DNA of 64,000 nucleotides. It comes from Aotearoamyces nothofagi. Taxonomy: Eukaryota > Ascomycota > Leotiomycetes > Leotiales > Tympanidaceae. Below the pieces are notes generated by a model that worked only from the letters and a program-made list of their open reading frames with translations, did not search any database and was not told the origin of the DNA. The stretch is from assembly GCA_015345905.1 (NCBI GenBank), contig JADDTR010000012.1, forward strand, positions 8,578 to 72,577. The letters run 5' to 3'. The translations under genes were made by a program, and so were the position numbers. Shown here piece after piece: positions 33,964-43,864 of the stretch; position 1 is the first letter of the stretch, and the number at the start of each line of letters is the position of its first letter.

Positions 33964-34500
33964 TCATCTACCCGTAGAGGGCCTGTGCCTCCTGACGCCG
34001 CCTGTGCCTCCTGACGCCGCCTGTGCCTCCTGACGCCGCCTGTGCCTCCTGACGCCGCCTGTGCTTCCTGACGCCGCCTGTGGAGCGATGAACAGCCCGA
34101 ACAGGGCCGCCCAGCACAAACCGTGAAGCACGAGATGCACCAGCGGCCCGCCCAGCCCACCCGCAAACCGCGCCTCGCCGCCCAACAGGCGCGAGAGGGC
34201 CCGGAGCAGAGGCGCCAGGTGGTAGCACGACAGCGCGCCCGCCACGCGCTGGCTCGTGACGTCCACGCGGCGGCCCGCGAAGACGAGGGCGATGGCAGCC
34301 GAGACGCCCAGCAGCACGCCGTACTGGCGGACGACCATCTGGGCTGCCGGCGGCGCGTCCGGGAGCGGGAGCTGCAGCTGCTGCGCGGGGGCGGCGAGGA
34401 AGTTGGCGGCGGCGACCGACTCGACCAGGGCGTGCAGCAGGAACGGCACGCTGCCGAGCGACGCGGGGCGAGGAGAGGGCTTCGCGGCCGGGCCCGGCAT
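33964..34500 (-). CDS. Four-helix membrane protein with minisatellite-encoded tail
   Basis: Single minus-strand exon of 178 residues starting MPGPAAKPSPRPAS. Four hydrophobic helices: about 16-38 (VPFLLHALVESVAAANFL), 60-80 (RQYGVLLGVSAAIALVF), 90-108 (VAGALSCYHLAPLL) and 118-140 (VHLVLHGLCWAALFGLFIA). The arrangement with an RQYG motif before helix 2 and YHL in helix 3 resembles unnamed fungal four-helix membrane proteins. The last 37 residues, after LFGLFIAPQ, are translated from a 19-bp minisatellite, whose three frames give a 19-residue repeat rich in Arg, Gly and Gln. The stop is only 24 bp from the convergent BUD22 stop. GC content is far above the neighbours. Function unknown. A second long frame on this strand (33968-34789) is an out-of-frame shadow. 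Confidence 0.65.
   Translation of the reverse strand: MPGPAAKPSPRPASLGSVPFLLHALVESVAAANFLAAPAQQLQLPLPDAPPAAQMVVRQYGVLLGVSAAIALVFAGRRVDVTSQRVAGALSCYHLAPLLRALSRLLGGEARFAGGLGGPLVHLVLHGLCWAALFGLFIAPQAASGSTGGVRRHRRRQEAQAASGGTGGVRRHRPSTGR
33981..34084. repeat. 19-bp minisatellite, about 5.5 copies
   Basis: Units of GCCTGTGCCTCCTGACGCC start every 19 bp at 33981, 34000, 34019, 34038 and 34057, followed by a partial copy; only the fifth copy has a mismatch (C to T). It overlaps the 3' end of the minus-strand membrane-protein gene. Confidence 0.97.
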
Positions 34501-35526
34501 GCCGTAAACCCACGTGACGTCCCTCTTCTCCCTGCGGTGGTGGGGAGGGCTGGCTTCGAGGTCCCTCGGTGCCGTGCAGAGAGGCAGAGAGGCAGAGAGG
34601 CAGAGAGGCAGAGAGGCAGAGAGGCAGAGAGGCAGAGAGCAGGAAGACGAAGACGGTGTCGCGCCTGCCAACCGAGGGCCCAATCAGGGCAGCGGTAAAA
34701 GACGTTACGGAAGCACGGCCAGGCGAGGCAGGCGAGGCAGGCGAGGCAGACAGGGCAAGCTCTCTCTCACATGCGTTCCGCTTTCCCACTCCCCAGGCCG
34801 CTAGATCGGTCCGGATCTAGCGCATCCCCCTCAGACGGGATCTGACGGCGGCCAGGCTGCTACGGGCCTAGCCCCGCGGCCCTAGCCCCTCCCGCGTTAC
34901 ACAACCCCTGTCGAGGCCTGGAACCGCGAGTCCAGGGCACAAAAGCTGCTTCTGCAACTTTGTGCAAGGCTGCTTCTGCAACTTTGTGCAAGGCTGCCCT
35001 TGTGCAGTCGAGGGGGGCCAGGTGCAGAGTCGCTGTGCGAGCGGAGGCCTTGTCGCCTTGTCGCCTTGTCGCCTTGTCGCCTTGTCGCCTTGCCGCCTTG
35101 CCGCCTTGCCTCCGTGTCCTGTCCTGTCCTCAGGCCCCAGCACAGCCCGTGTTCAGCCATGCATGGGACAACTCCTGCTTCACCTGCAGAGAATCGCTGT
35201 TGCTGACTCGTCCTGCCCTCCACAGTACCTTGGCATCCCATCCACCTTGGCATCCCGCCCTGAATATCCATTGCCCGCTGCTGTATTGCCCAGACCGGCC
35301 TGCAACCCTGTCTCGTGCCTCGGTATTGAGCTTGGATACCCATCCCTCCCCTCTCTCCACACTCCTCTGCCATATTTTCTTCATCCTCTAGTCGCATTCA
35401 CAGTCGCATCCGCATTGCATGCATTGCTGCTAGACAGTGTCTCCTTGTGTTTAGTCAATTGCTAGAGTAGGGCTTCCGTGGCTCTCATATCTGTCGTTAC
35501 GAGGTTGAAGCCGTGCTTACATCACC
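34501..35526. repeat. Repeat-rich divergent intergenic region
   Basis: Holds several unrelated arrays: 8-bp GAGGCAGA, eight copies (34576-34639); 10-bp CAGGCGAGG(C) (34721-34750); a 24-bp duplication with GCTGCTTCTGCAACTTTGTG (34945-34992); 8-bp GCCTTGTC/GCCTTGCC, about eight copies (35047-35110); and a 16-17-bp CCTTGGCATCCC duplication (35228-35260). Open frames here are repeat-driven. It also contains the promoters of the membrane protein and the type III PKS. Confidence 0.9.
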
Positions 35527-36953
35527 ATGTCGCCCTCTCGAAATCTAGAAGAGGCTTCCCAGGGTGCCTTTGGCGCCTTTGGCGACATGAACCTCTCAAT
35601 CATAGGCCTGGGGGTCCAGTACCCACCGTTCCAGCTCGCGCCCTCCGCGCTGAACACCTTGGTGAAGCGTCACTATCCCGAATCTCCAGCGTGAGCCTAC
35701 CCCAAGAGATAAACTTACCGCATTGCTAACGGATCGCAGCATGTCCAAGGTCCTCCTCATCAATGAATATACTGGCATCGAGAGTCGGTCTGCGATCGGC
35801 ACGGTTGACCATCCGTTAGCAAACCAAGAGACAGCTCCCACGATAGCAGAGCTGTGCAAATACTTCCTCAAAGACGGTGTTGCGCTCGCTGTATCTGCCG
35901 CTCGGAAGGCCATCGCAGAAGCCGGGATTGATATATCGCAGATCACACACGTCGTTAGCACCACATGTACCAACAGCGCGAACCCGGGCTATGACCATTA
36001 CGTCTGCAAGGCCTTGGGTATCACGCAGCCGGTTGAAAAGATCCTGCTACACGGCGTGGGGTGTTCGGGCGGCTTGGCATGTCTAAGAACGGCAGCAAAT
36101 CTGGCCCTCGGTGCGAGTTTCAGAGGGCGACCTGCGAGAGTCTTGATATTCGCTCTGGAGATCTCGAGCCTCCTTGTGCGAAGCGAACTGGACAGTATCA
36201 GCGAACTCCAGCAGACGAGAATCGGCGTGACGCTGTTCAGCGATTGCGCGAGTTCATGTGTGCTGAGCAATGGAATTGGCGCACAAGATGTCGAAGAGCC
36301 AGTTTACGATCTGCTTGGCTGGGATCACAGGATTATTCTTGACACAGAGGATGATCTTGGGTTTGATGTTGATCCGTTAGGTGTGTTGATGGAGCCCTGA
36401 TGCGGGGTGTGTTCAGAGCTAACGTGCATTATCATCAGGGTGGAAAGTCGTCTTATCGCCCAGAGTTCCGAAATTAGCGGCATCAGTTGTTGCACCTACC
36501 TTCAAAGATCTAGTCGCATCCCTCCCCAACCTTCCACCAGAATACAAAACAGCCGATTCTTTCGACTGGGCGTTGCATCCAGGAGGAGCCACGATTCTGT
36601 CTGGAGTTGAAAAAGCAGTGGGCATCACGCCTGAGCATATGCGCGCCTCATACGACACGTATATCAACCACGGCAACAGCTCCTCTGCCACTATCCTGAG
36701 CGTCATGGATCGCTTAAGGCAGAGAGATATGGATATACTTGCTCCTGGCGGCAAGGTGAAGGACTATATCGTCGGTTGCGCCTTTGGCCCGGGTATCGCG
36801 GTTGAAATGTGCATGCTGAAGAGGAATCTGAATTATTCGGGGCGGAGAACACCGACGGGGGAATCTACGCCTTCCGAGAGCGAAAGGAGCAGGAGCGATG
36901 AAGAGGCGGAGACGAGTTTGAGCGAGGCGCTTAACGGAGTCGACCTGGACTAA
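35527..36953 (+). CDS. Type III polyketide synthase (chalcone/stilbene synthase-like)
   Basis: Three exons, 35527-35690, 35740-36380 and 36439-36953, 439 residues. Thiolase-fold enzyme with the catalytic triad: Cys at about 163 in HGVGCSGGLAC, His in WALHPGGATIL and Asn in YINHGNSSSA. The N-terminal domain opens LSIIGLGVQYPP and includes STTCTNSANPGYDHY; the C-terminal GFGPG-type loop is seen as CAFGPGIAVEMCML. It condenses a fatty-acyl or similar CoA starter with malonyl-CoA; fungal relatives make alkylresorcinols, alkylpyrones and resorcylic acids, but product cannot be read from sequence. A Ser/Glu-rich C-terminal tail of about 40 residues follows the fold. No transporter, regulator or tailoring oxidase is adjacent, so it appears solitary. 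Confidence 0.93.
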
Positions 36954-37530
36954 TTGGGGACTCACAAGAGAGCATCGAGCCAAGGGGTAAGGAGGGGGGT
37001 AAAGGTCGAGAGGCAGGCGAGACACGCGTGAACGGGAAGACATCTATAATGTCAGTGGGACCTCTGACGAACTGATGATAAGAGGCATTTGCTTCAGTGC
37101 AGGTCACGACCATGGGACCAAGCGGGCGTTTTGCGTATCGACGTACGCAGGGTTATAGACCATTTCATACAAGAACCGTAGCCACCTAGATACACAAATA
37201 ATGCAGAGAGTACATCCCATGCCAGCGCGATGCCCCAGGACGCCCAGAAGCCAGCCAAGAAAAGAGGCAGGCCGCACATGCCGCAAAAGAAAAAAAAAAT
37301 GAACAGGGGAAGACGGGGGAGCTGCGACCGAAGGCGGCCAGAACCCGACAACCAGCAGTGGGCTAAATACAGCAAGTGATATAGATCTGACGGGGCTTCT
37401 GCATCCGCGCCTCGAGAGACGCCCCCCCCGCCCCCCCCTCCCATGCACGTCTCGCCAGACGCCCGACGTGCCGACCCTCACGCCACGCAGAAGGGACACA
37501 GGCAGGGCGAGCACGTGCCGCTCTTCGCCC
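36954..37530. other. Convergent spacer
   Basis: Between the 3' ends of the PKS and the glucanase genes. Contains a poly-A/T stretch near 37290 and a C homopolymer near 37425-37440. No gene seen. Confidence 0.6.
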
Positions 37531-39563
37531 TCAGTAATCCTCGGGCAGGTCCGCAAAGGACGGGATGGACTGGGTGCAGTTGAAGGCGCGGTCGTAGGCC
37601 TTGGCGGGCAGGATGCCGGCGGCGAGGCCCTGCTTGTAGCTCCACTGCGGCGCGTCCTCCGTGTCCCAGGTCCAGTACCACCAGCCCAGGCCGTGCTCGA
37701 AGCTGGCCATCTGCGCCTCGGCAAAGGCGAGGAGGAAGGTCTTGTACGCGTCGCTGTAGTCCGACGCGTCGGCGTTTGCGTCGGTGCACTCGCACGTGCC
37801 GGCGCTGGTCGTGGGGCAGGTGGGCGAGAGCACCTGCGTCAGCGAGTCGCCCGTGTTGTAGGTCCCTTCCCAGCGGCTGCCGACGTTGACGTTGTTGAGG
37901 TATGTCTGGCAGTCCGTGTCGGCTTGGGACCACTCGGCGAACATGGTGAGCCCGAAGCCCGTCGACGTGTCCATGCTCTCCTCGGCCTGTTCGGTCCAGC
38001 CCTCGCAGGCGTAGTTGACCTTGGTGGTGTGGTTGTAGACCGTCTGTGCCACGTTGAAGATGACATATTGGTGCACGTCAAGTACCAGATCCGTGTAGTT
38101 CTGCAGTTCGCCTTGCCAGTTTGCGAGTCCGCGGAAGCCATCGCCGAAGACGATGTAAGCATCGATACCGTTATTCCTGATCAGGTCGACTGCGCTTCCA
38201 GTCCAATTGAGCACCTCGGTCACATTCAGAGCTGTCATCTTTGGCTCGTTCGCAAGGCCGTAGAAGGATATAATATTCTTATAGCGATCCTGCGCAAAGA
38301 AGGTGGATAGCTGGTTGTGAACATCGAGAGATCGCTGAGCATTTAAGTTGCCGTCTGTCCCGTTCAACCATCCAATGTCTCCTTGTCGACCACTATGGTT
38401 CCATCCGTTTTGGCTACCAGGCAATCCATGTAGATCCAAGTTCACTCTGAGACCATGTTTTCGTGCCCACTCGATCCCTCTCAGGAGATATCTCCATGAT
38501 GTCCGGAAAACATACGGATCTCCCGAATATGTAGTCACTGCCCAATATGAAAATGGGATTCGAACATGGTCTAGTCCGGCGTCTGCAATTTCTATAAACG
38601 TCTGCTCGGTGACAAACGTGGCATAATGCTTTTCCAGAGTCGAAGCCGCCGTAGACGAACCCAAGTGCGTACATAAAGTCCACTCGTCAATTATACCTAG
38701 GCTCGAATCATAGCTATCGAATAGGGATGGTGTTATAAACGGCTCTAACGAAAGCCAGCCTCCCAGGTTAACGCCTCTTGCTGGTGTTGTTGTGTAGGAT
38801 CCCCACGCTGTATCTAATGCTGGAGTCTGGGTAGTAGCAGCGTTAGAGTCGTCCCAGGTCGAATTCAATCCCATGATAGGGAGACCTCCAACAGTATAGT
38901 TTGTGTATGTCGTATTGAAGTCAGTTGTATCATACCATGTCGACGGGTCTAGATAGGTTCCTTCCGCAGCAGCAGGTACATCGGATGTGTCGACGGATCC
39001 ACCCGATGTGGTAGTGGAGGATGAGCTCTTACTCTTTGAGCTATTCTTCTTGCTGACAACGACTGCGACTGCGATTACAGCGGCGATAACAACCACGACC
39101 ACTGCGGCAATAATCCCTAACTCCAATTAGCCTCGTATGTTGCAGCTGGCAGTCTGTCCTTACAGATGCGCTTCTTCCTCTTCCGCCCTGGCTTTTCTTG
39201 ATAATCGTAGCCGTCACCTCCTCTGAGCCTTCGTGCTTCTCCTTCTTCCAATAGTTCTCCGCTGACCACCCGCCTCCGTCTCTTTCTATGGCTTCGTCTT
39301 GACTTCTCAACCACCACCTTTTCATCGAGGACTTCCCTCTGTCTCTTCCGTCTCGTCTTCGTCGGGGTAACTTCCTCCTCTCGTAAACGTCCCACATTAA
39401 GTTGATTGAGTTTTGCTAGCGAGTCTGCCGATAGTGTGTGAGGCTCTTCTTTTGATGAGGGCGCACTCCTTCTCGAGCTACGATGCGGATTTTGAGAGGC
39501 TCGTCTGCCATGGCGTGCTGATCGGTCTCGAGGTCTGGATCGCGACGGCTCTCGAGGTGCCAT
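37531..39563 (-). CDS. exgD: Type II membrane exo-beta-1,3-glucanase (GH5)
   Basis: Two exons, 39563-39164 and 39116-37531, 661 residues. A long, very basic cytosolic N-terminus (about 133 residues, many [15 protein letters not shown]-type runs) is followed by a signal-anchor helix ([20 protein letters not shown]), a Ser/Thr-rich stem, and a GH5 domain. Landmarks: [43 protein letters not shown], the acid/base Glu in GLANEPK, and the nucleophile Glu in [10 protein letters not shown]-terminal [15 protein letters not shown] is typical of fungal EXG. The order matches ExgD-type glucan 1,3-beta-glucosidases that remodel the wall from the plasma membrane or Golgi. The intron falls just before the anchor; its acceptor (GTTAG) gives KKRI-W-IIAA. 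Catalytic domain faces outside. Confidence 0.93.
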
Positions 39564-39872
39564 GCTACTCGTCGTAACAAGCCTAAAGGGTGGTCTTTCG
39601 CCTGGCGAGGAATGCGGAGACTGTCAATCGTAATAAATAAAGTTCCTTTCTTGCATATTGGAATGCCGACGACGTGTCGAATTCGTCACCAGCTTCTTGA
39701 TTTGAAGTCGTTGACAGAGCAACAATCGCTTGAGGTTACGACGACTGATAACGATAGACGAGCGGGACCTTTATCTGCCTATGCCGCTCATAGCCGAACT
39801 AAACCCCAGACGTACCCCGATCCATCATGGCCCCGGATTTCCCCTTCTTGCATTCTATACATCGTCACACAC
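39564..39872. promoter_or_regulatory. Divergent promoter, glucanase / BCKDH E1-beta
   Basis: The 309 bp between the two start codons must contain both promoters. The reading frame of the E1-beta gene stays open upstream to 39612 but lacks a conserved start, so the first ATG pair at 39873/39876 was preferred. Confidence 0.45.
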
Positions 39873-41182
39873 ATGATGAGGATCCGTCATAACATATGTC
39901 GTTGGAGGCGGATTGGAAGCACAACATCTACAATATCGTCAAATGCGCGATCAACGAATGGCGCTCGCCCGTACTCCACACACCTTCCAAATGCCCGTCT
40001 GAACATCCCTACCGACTTTTCTACAACGCCTCTACTCTTTCAAAGCACCCAACTAGCACTCAAGAATCCAGAGCTACCTCCAGATGTTCGAAATGGCACT
40101 ACCAAGCGAATGAATCTATTCCAATCTATCAACGACGCCCTCTCGACGGCCCTTGGGGAGGACGAATCTGTTCTGCTCTTTGGCGAAGACGTCGCATTCG
40201 GCGGTGTATTCCGATGCAGCATGAACCTGGCACAGAACTTTGGGAGCGAGCGGGTTTTCAATACGCCGCTGTCAGAACAAGGGATATTGGGCTTTGCGGT
40301 TGGCGCGGCGGCAGAAGGAATGAAGGCCGTGGCCGAGATACAATTCGCAGACTACGTCTATCCAGCATTCGATCAGTTGGTCAACGAGGCTGCAAAGTTC
40401 AGGTATAGAGATGGAGGAGAAGGAAGACACGTGGGTGGACTTACTGTGAGAATGCCCTGCGGAGGTGTCGGACACGGAGCACTGTGGGTACTGAGCTCAA
40501 GCATCCAGAATCATTACTAATATAGGCAGATACCACTCCCAGTCGCCGGAAAGCTTATTCACCCATATCCCCGGTCTGCGAGTAATCATGCCAAGGTCGC
40601 CTTCCCAGGCGAAAGGATTATTGCTTGCAGCGATCGCCAGCAATGACCCATGTGTATTCATGGAGCCGAAAGCTCTGTACCGTGCCGCTGTTGAACAGGT
40701 TCCGACGGCATCTTACAAACTCCCTCTATCAAAAGCAGAGGTTCTGAAGCAAGGAAGTGACCTTACAATTATTTCTTATGGCCATCCACTATACACCTGC
40801 AGCTCTGCCATTGAGAAGGCTGAAGAGGACCTAGGCGTCAGCATAGAGCTGATTGACCTTCGCACAATCTATCCCTGGGATAAAGAGACTGTTCTGAAGA
40901 GTGTCAGGAAGACCGGCCGGTGCATGGTGGTCCACGAGAGTATGGTAAATGCCGGAGTCGGTGCCGAGCTTGCCGCGAGCATCCAAGAGGACAAGGAAAC
41001 CTTCCTGAGGCTGGAAGCCCCGGTTGCGAGAGTAGCTGGCTGGAGTATACACATGCCACTGATGTTTGAGCGGTTCAACATCCCAGACGTGGCCAGTGAG
41101 TGAATGTTCTGAGATTTGAAGACAGAGTGGCTGATCGTTTTCAGGAGTTTATGATAGCATAAAGCGAACGATTGAGTATTGA
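39873..41182 (+). CDS. BCKDHB: Branched-chain 2-oxoacid dehydrogenase E1 beta subunit, mitochondrial
   Basis: Three exons, 39873-40483, 40530-41095 and 41145-41182, 404 residues. N-terminus is basic and Ser/Thr-rich ([13 protein letters not shown]...), a mitochondrial presequence. The transketolase-like pyrimidine-binding domain has [27 protein letters not shown] and [15 protein letters not shown]; the C-terminal domain has [26 protein letters not shown] and [20 protein letters not shown] and [13 protein letters not shown] distinguish the branched-chain enzyme from pyruvate dehydrogenase E1 beta. With E1 alpha it decarboxylates the 2-oxoacids of Leu, Ile and Val using thiamine diphosphate in the matrix. 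The final exon encodes only 12 residues ([12 protein letters not shown]). Confidence 0.94.
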
Positions 41183-41675
41183 TACGCTCGAGGATCAATC
41201 AAGGCAATCAAAACTTGCAAAGGCTTCAACTTTTCAAGTAGCCAGAGCGTATATTCCAGCAAGCCATCCAGGTTTAACACAATCTGGTACTATCTCGAAA
41301 ATGTCTTGATCCCGTTGTTTGAGGTTGCTTCTATATTTCTAGTGGTAGGTGTATATATGCTTAGGTCTCCAGATCTCGCGAGCGCCATCTTGATGGCAGG
41401 TGATACTTCAACAGTTTAATAAGTATAACACCAAGAAAATTACCTACGATAGAAAACTGATTTCGAAACTGTCATTCGACGTCCCATAAGCAATAATTAC
41501 TCGACTGATTTATTGCTTGGCAAATTGTAAGATATGGACTTATAGGCTAGGGGTATTTGCATAATAGGTGATGTGTAAGAATAGCTCGTCGGGTTTAGCA
41601 ACTTATGTCTACTTCATACCTCATGCTTGTTTAATTTGCGTCATTAATCGCGACTTAGTGGGTTTCAGAAGCAAC
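41183..41675. other. Convergent AT-rich spacer
   Basis: AT-rich 3' flanks of the E1-beta and rhamnosidase genes; no gene seen. Confidence 0.6.
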
Positions 41676-43864
41676 TTAGCTGACGATAATTGTATGACTT
41701 CCACCTGAAGCCTCGAGAAGAACGACAGTCCCATCACCGAACTCATCTCTCTTTAGCTTCCGATTTTCACCACCATCACCGTACCATCCTAGTCGCCCCG
41801 TAACGCCCCTCCCATCTAACTTCACAATTGGCAGTTTTCCCTTTGTCAAAACTGGCAACTCCAACTTGCCAGTCGTGCTAGCTGGAACAGAAAAACTGAG
41901 GCTATATCCATTCCTCGCAATCGTCCAGCTAGCCTGATACTTTCCCAAACTTGTCGTAAACCCGCCTTCTACACTCGCTAGGTCGCCAAACTGGGGTGCG
42001 AGTTTCCAGGTCTGTCCGGCTGGGCTGGTGACGCTGAGACCGAGGATGAAATTAGTCAGTGCGCTCGTTGGGCCGGACGACCAGCCGTGAGAATGGCTAA
42101 CATAGCTTTCATCGTAGGCGTAGCCTCTGCTGCTTCTGTAGCTGAAACTACCGTTGGTCAGATAGCCTTCGATTACCGTACTTTCAGTGCCTAGCGGGTT
42201 ATTCAAGTACCATCCCCAGCTACGTCGAATCAATTCTAAAGCGCGGGATGTCTCGCCGATGGTCAAGTGAGCTTGGATCTCGAAGGAGGAGATAAATGGA
42301 GAGATGTTGCCAGGGAGTTCGGGAGTTTCTGCGCCTAGTGGAGTCCAGTTGTCGAGCAATTTAGAGGATATTGAGGAAGCACGTGCAGAGGTACTATTTA
42401 CAACGCCGAAGAGAACTGCCATGCTGTTTGCGTCCTGTGGATGTAGCGTTGTTGTGGTGGCATTATCCCTAAAAGCGCCGTAGGAGGAATCCCAGCAGTA
42501 GGCATTGATGGCTTTTTGGAGACTGGAAGCCTGGCTGGTCCAGGTGCTAGCTAGACCTGAGGTGTCGCCCGCCCATTTGGCTAGGTCAGCCCCTGTAATG
42601 AGCGTGCGGTAGAGACTACAAATTGTTAGAGCAATTATGAACCTTGAGAATTTAAAAGACTTGCATCATATTGGCCTCGCTGTTGTTGCCCCCTGTCTGC
42701 CACCTTGCCCAATCTCTGAGACCAGTTGTATTTAGGAGACCCGACGGAATCACTTTGTTGTGAATGAAAGTCATTGCTAATTGGTATTTCGACCAATTCT
42801 CAAGCAAGAAAGCTGTGTCGTTGGCATACAGCATGTAGTTGTATGTGCCGATCATAGTCCACATATGATATGTATCAGATCCGAGCTGAAGTAGCGGGGG
42901 TCCAGCTTCAGGAAATGCCCCAGTTATATTATTCTGCATATGGTTAGATACTATTCTCTCTGTAGTAAGCAATATAGCTTACCTGGTAGTTGTACATGGT
43001 CTGAAGAGCATTCTTAACACTGTCGAGGTCTCCGATGCTCACAAAGGTAGAAGGTACAGCGATTCCCATATCACCCGGCCAAACAGCACGATCTCTCTTT
43101 GCCCCATCAACAATAATGGTGTCCCCAGGACCAAGTGTCCCATTATTAGCCCATCCACTCTTGACAAATGGTATCCACCTTCCATAGTTGACTGGGACCG
43201 CATTAGTCTGTAGAGTGTAAGCCCCACTGTACCAGATTTTGTTAAGTGTTTCATCGTTGGAGTAAAAGTAGCCCTGATATGCGGTCAAATTTGCCCAGGT
43301 AGGCTGGAACCCAATCTCAAGACGAATATCTGAGATACTGACGCTCGAGGAACCGTTGGTGATCAAGAAGACCGATAAATATCTAAACCCCCCTCTGAGT
43401 TTCTCATCCGGCTGCACGTAGGTATGATTCCCAGCGCTGGTGAAGTTGCCATAGATCGCGCCGTCGGGACCCACGAAGCCACCATTGGACGAGTCCGACC
43501 ATTCACCGATCCATTTCTTGCCTTCAGTAAATGCAAGACCAATCGCACCGGCGCCAGTCGATGTGTAATCGATGGTTGCTACCCCGCCTACTTCGATACC
43601 AAAATCAAAGACAAGAATAGAGCCATTGCCAACAAGAGTTGGAATATTTGGGTAGCTTGAGAGGGTGTTCCCGGCTCCTGAAAGTAGAGATGTAGGTGAG
43701 ATAGTGCGGGATGATGGTGCATAGATATTCGATTGCCATTTCCCGGGAAAAGCAGCATCTGCAGGTCCACTGCAAGCAGTATCCCGCCAACAATTTTGGG
43801 CCTCGGAACCGCTCAGGAAGACTAGAGCTACGAGACATAGTGAAAAAACCTTGGTGGTGGCCAT
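41676..43864 (-). CDS. Secreted alpha-L-rhamnosidase-like GH78 glycosidase
   Basis: Three exons, 43864-42983, 42933-42665 and 42615-41676, 696 residues. Signal peptide MATTKVFSLCLVALVFLSGSEA. A beta-sandwich N-terminal half (FDFGIEVGGVATIDY) leads to the alpha/alpha six-hairpin catalytic core: DGAKRDRAVWPGDMGIAVP contains the R-D-R...WPGD acid/base region, then NSEANMILYRTL, and the C-terminal YVSHSHGWSSGPTSALT. Many NxS/T sites fit secretion. Expected to release terminal rhamnose from plant glycosides or pectin side chains, though the substrate is inferred from family only. Intron 2 begins AT|GCAAGT and ends TGTAG with CTAAC upstream, a GC-AG intron; no GT donor keeps frame with the ILYRTL block. 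Confidence 0.87.

Noticed and set aside
33968-34789. 273-residue frame overlapping the four-helix protein
   Set aside because: Arg/Pro/Ala-rich out-of-frame translation driven by high GC and repeats, without hydrophobic helices.
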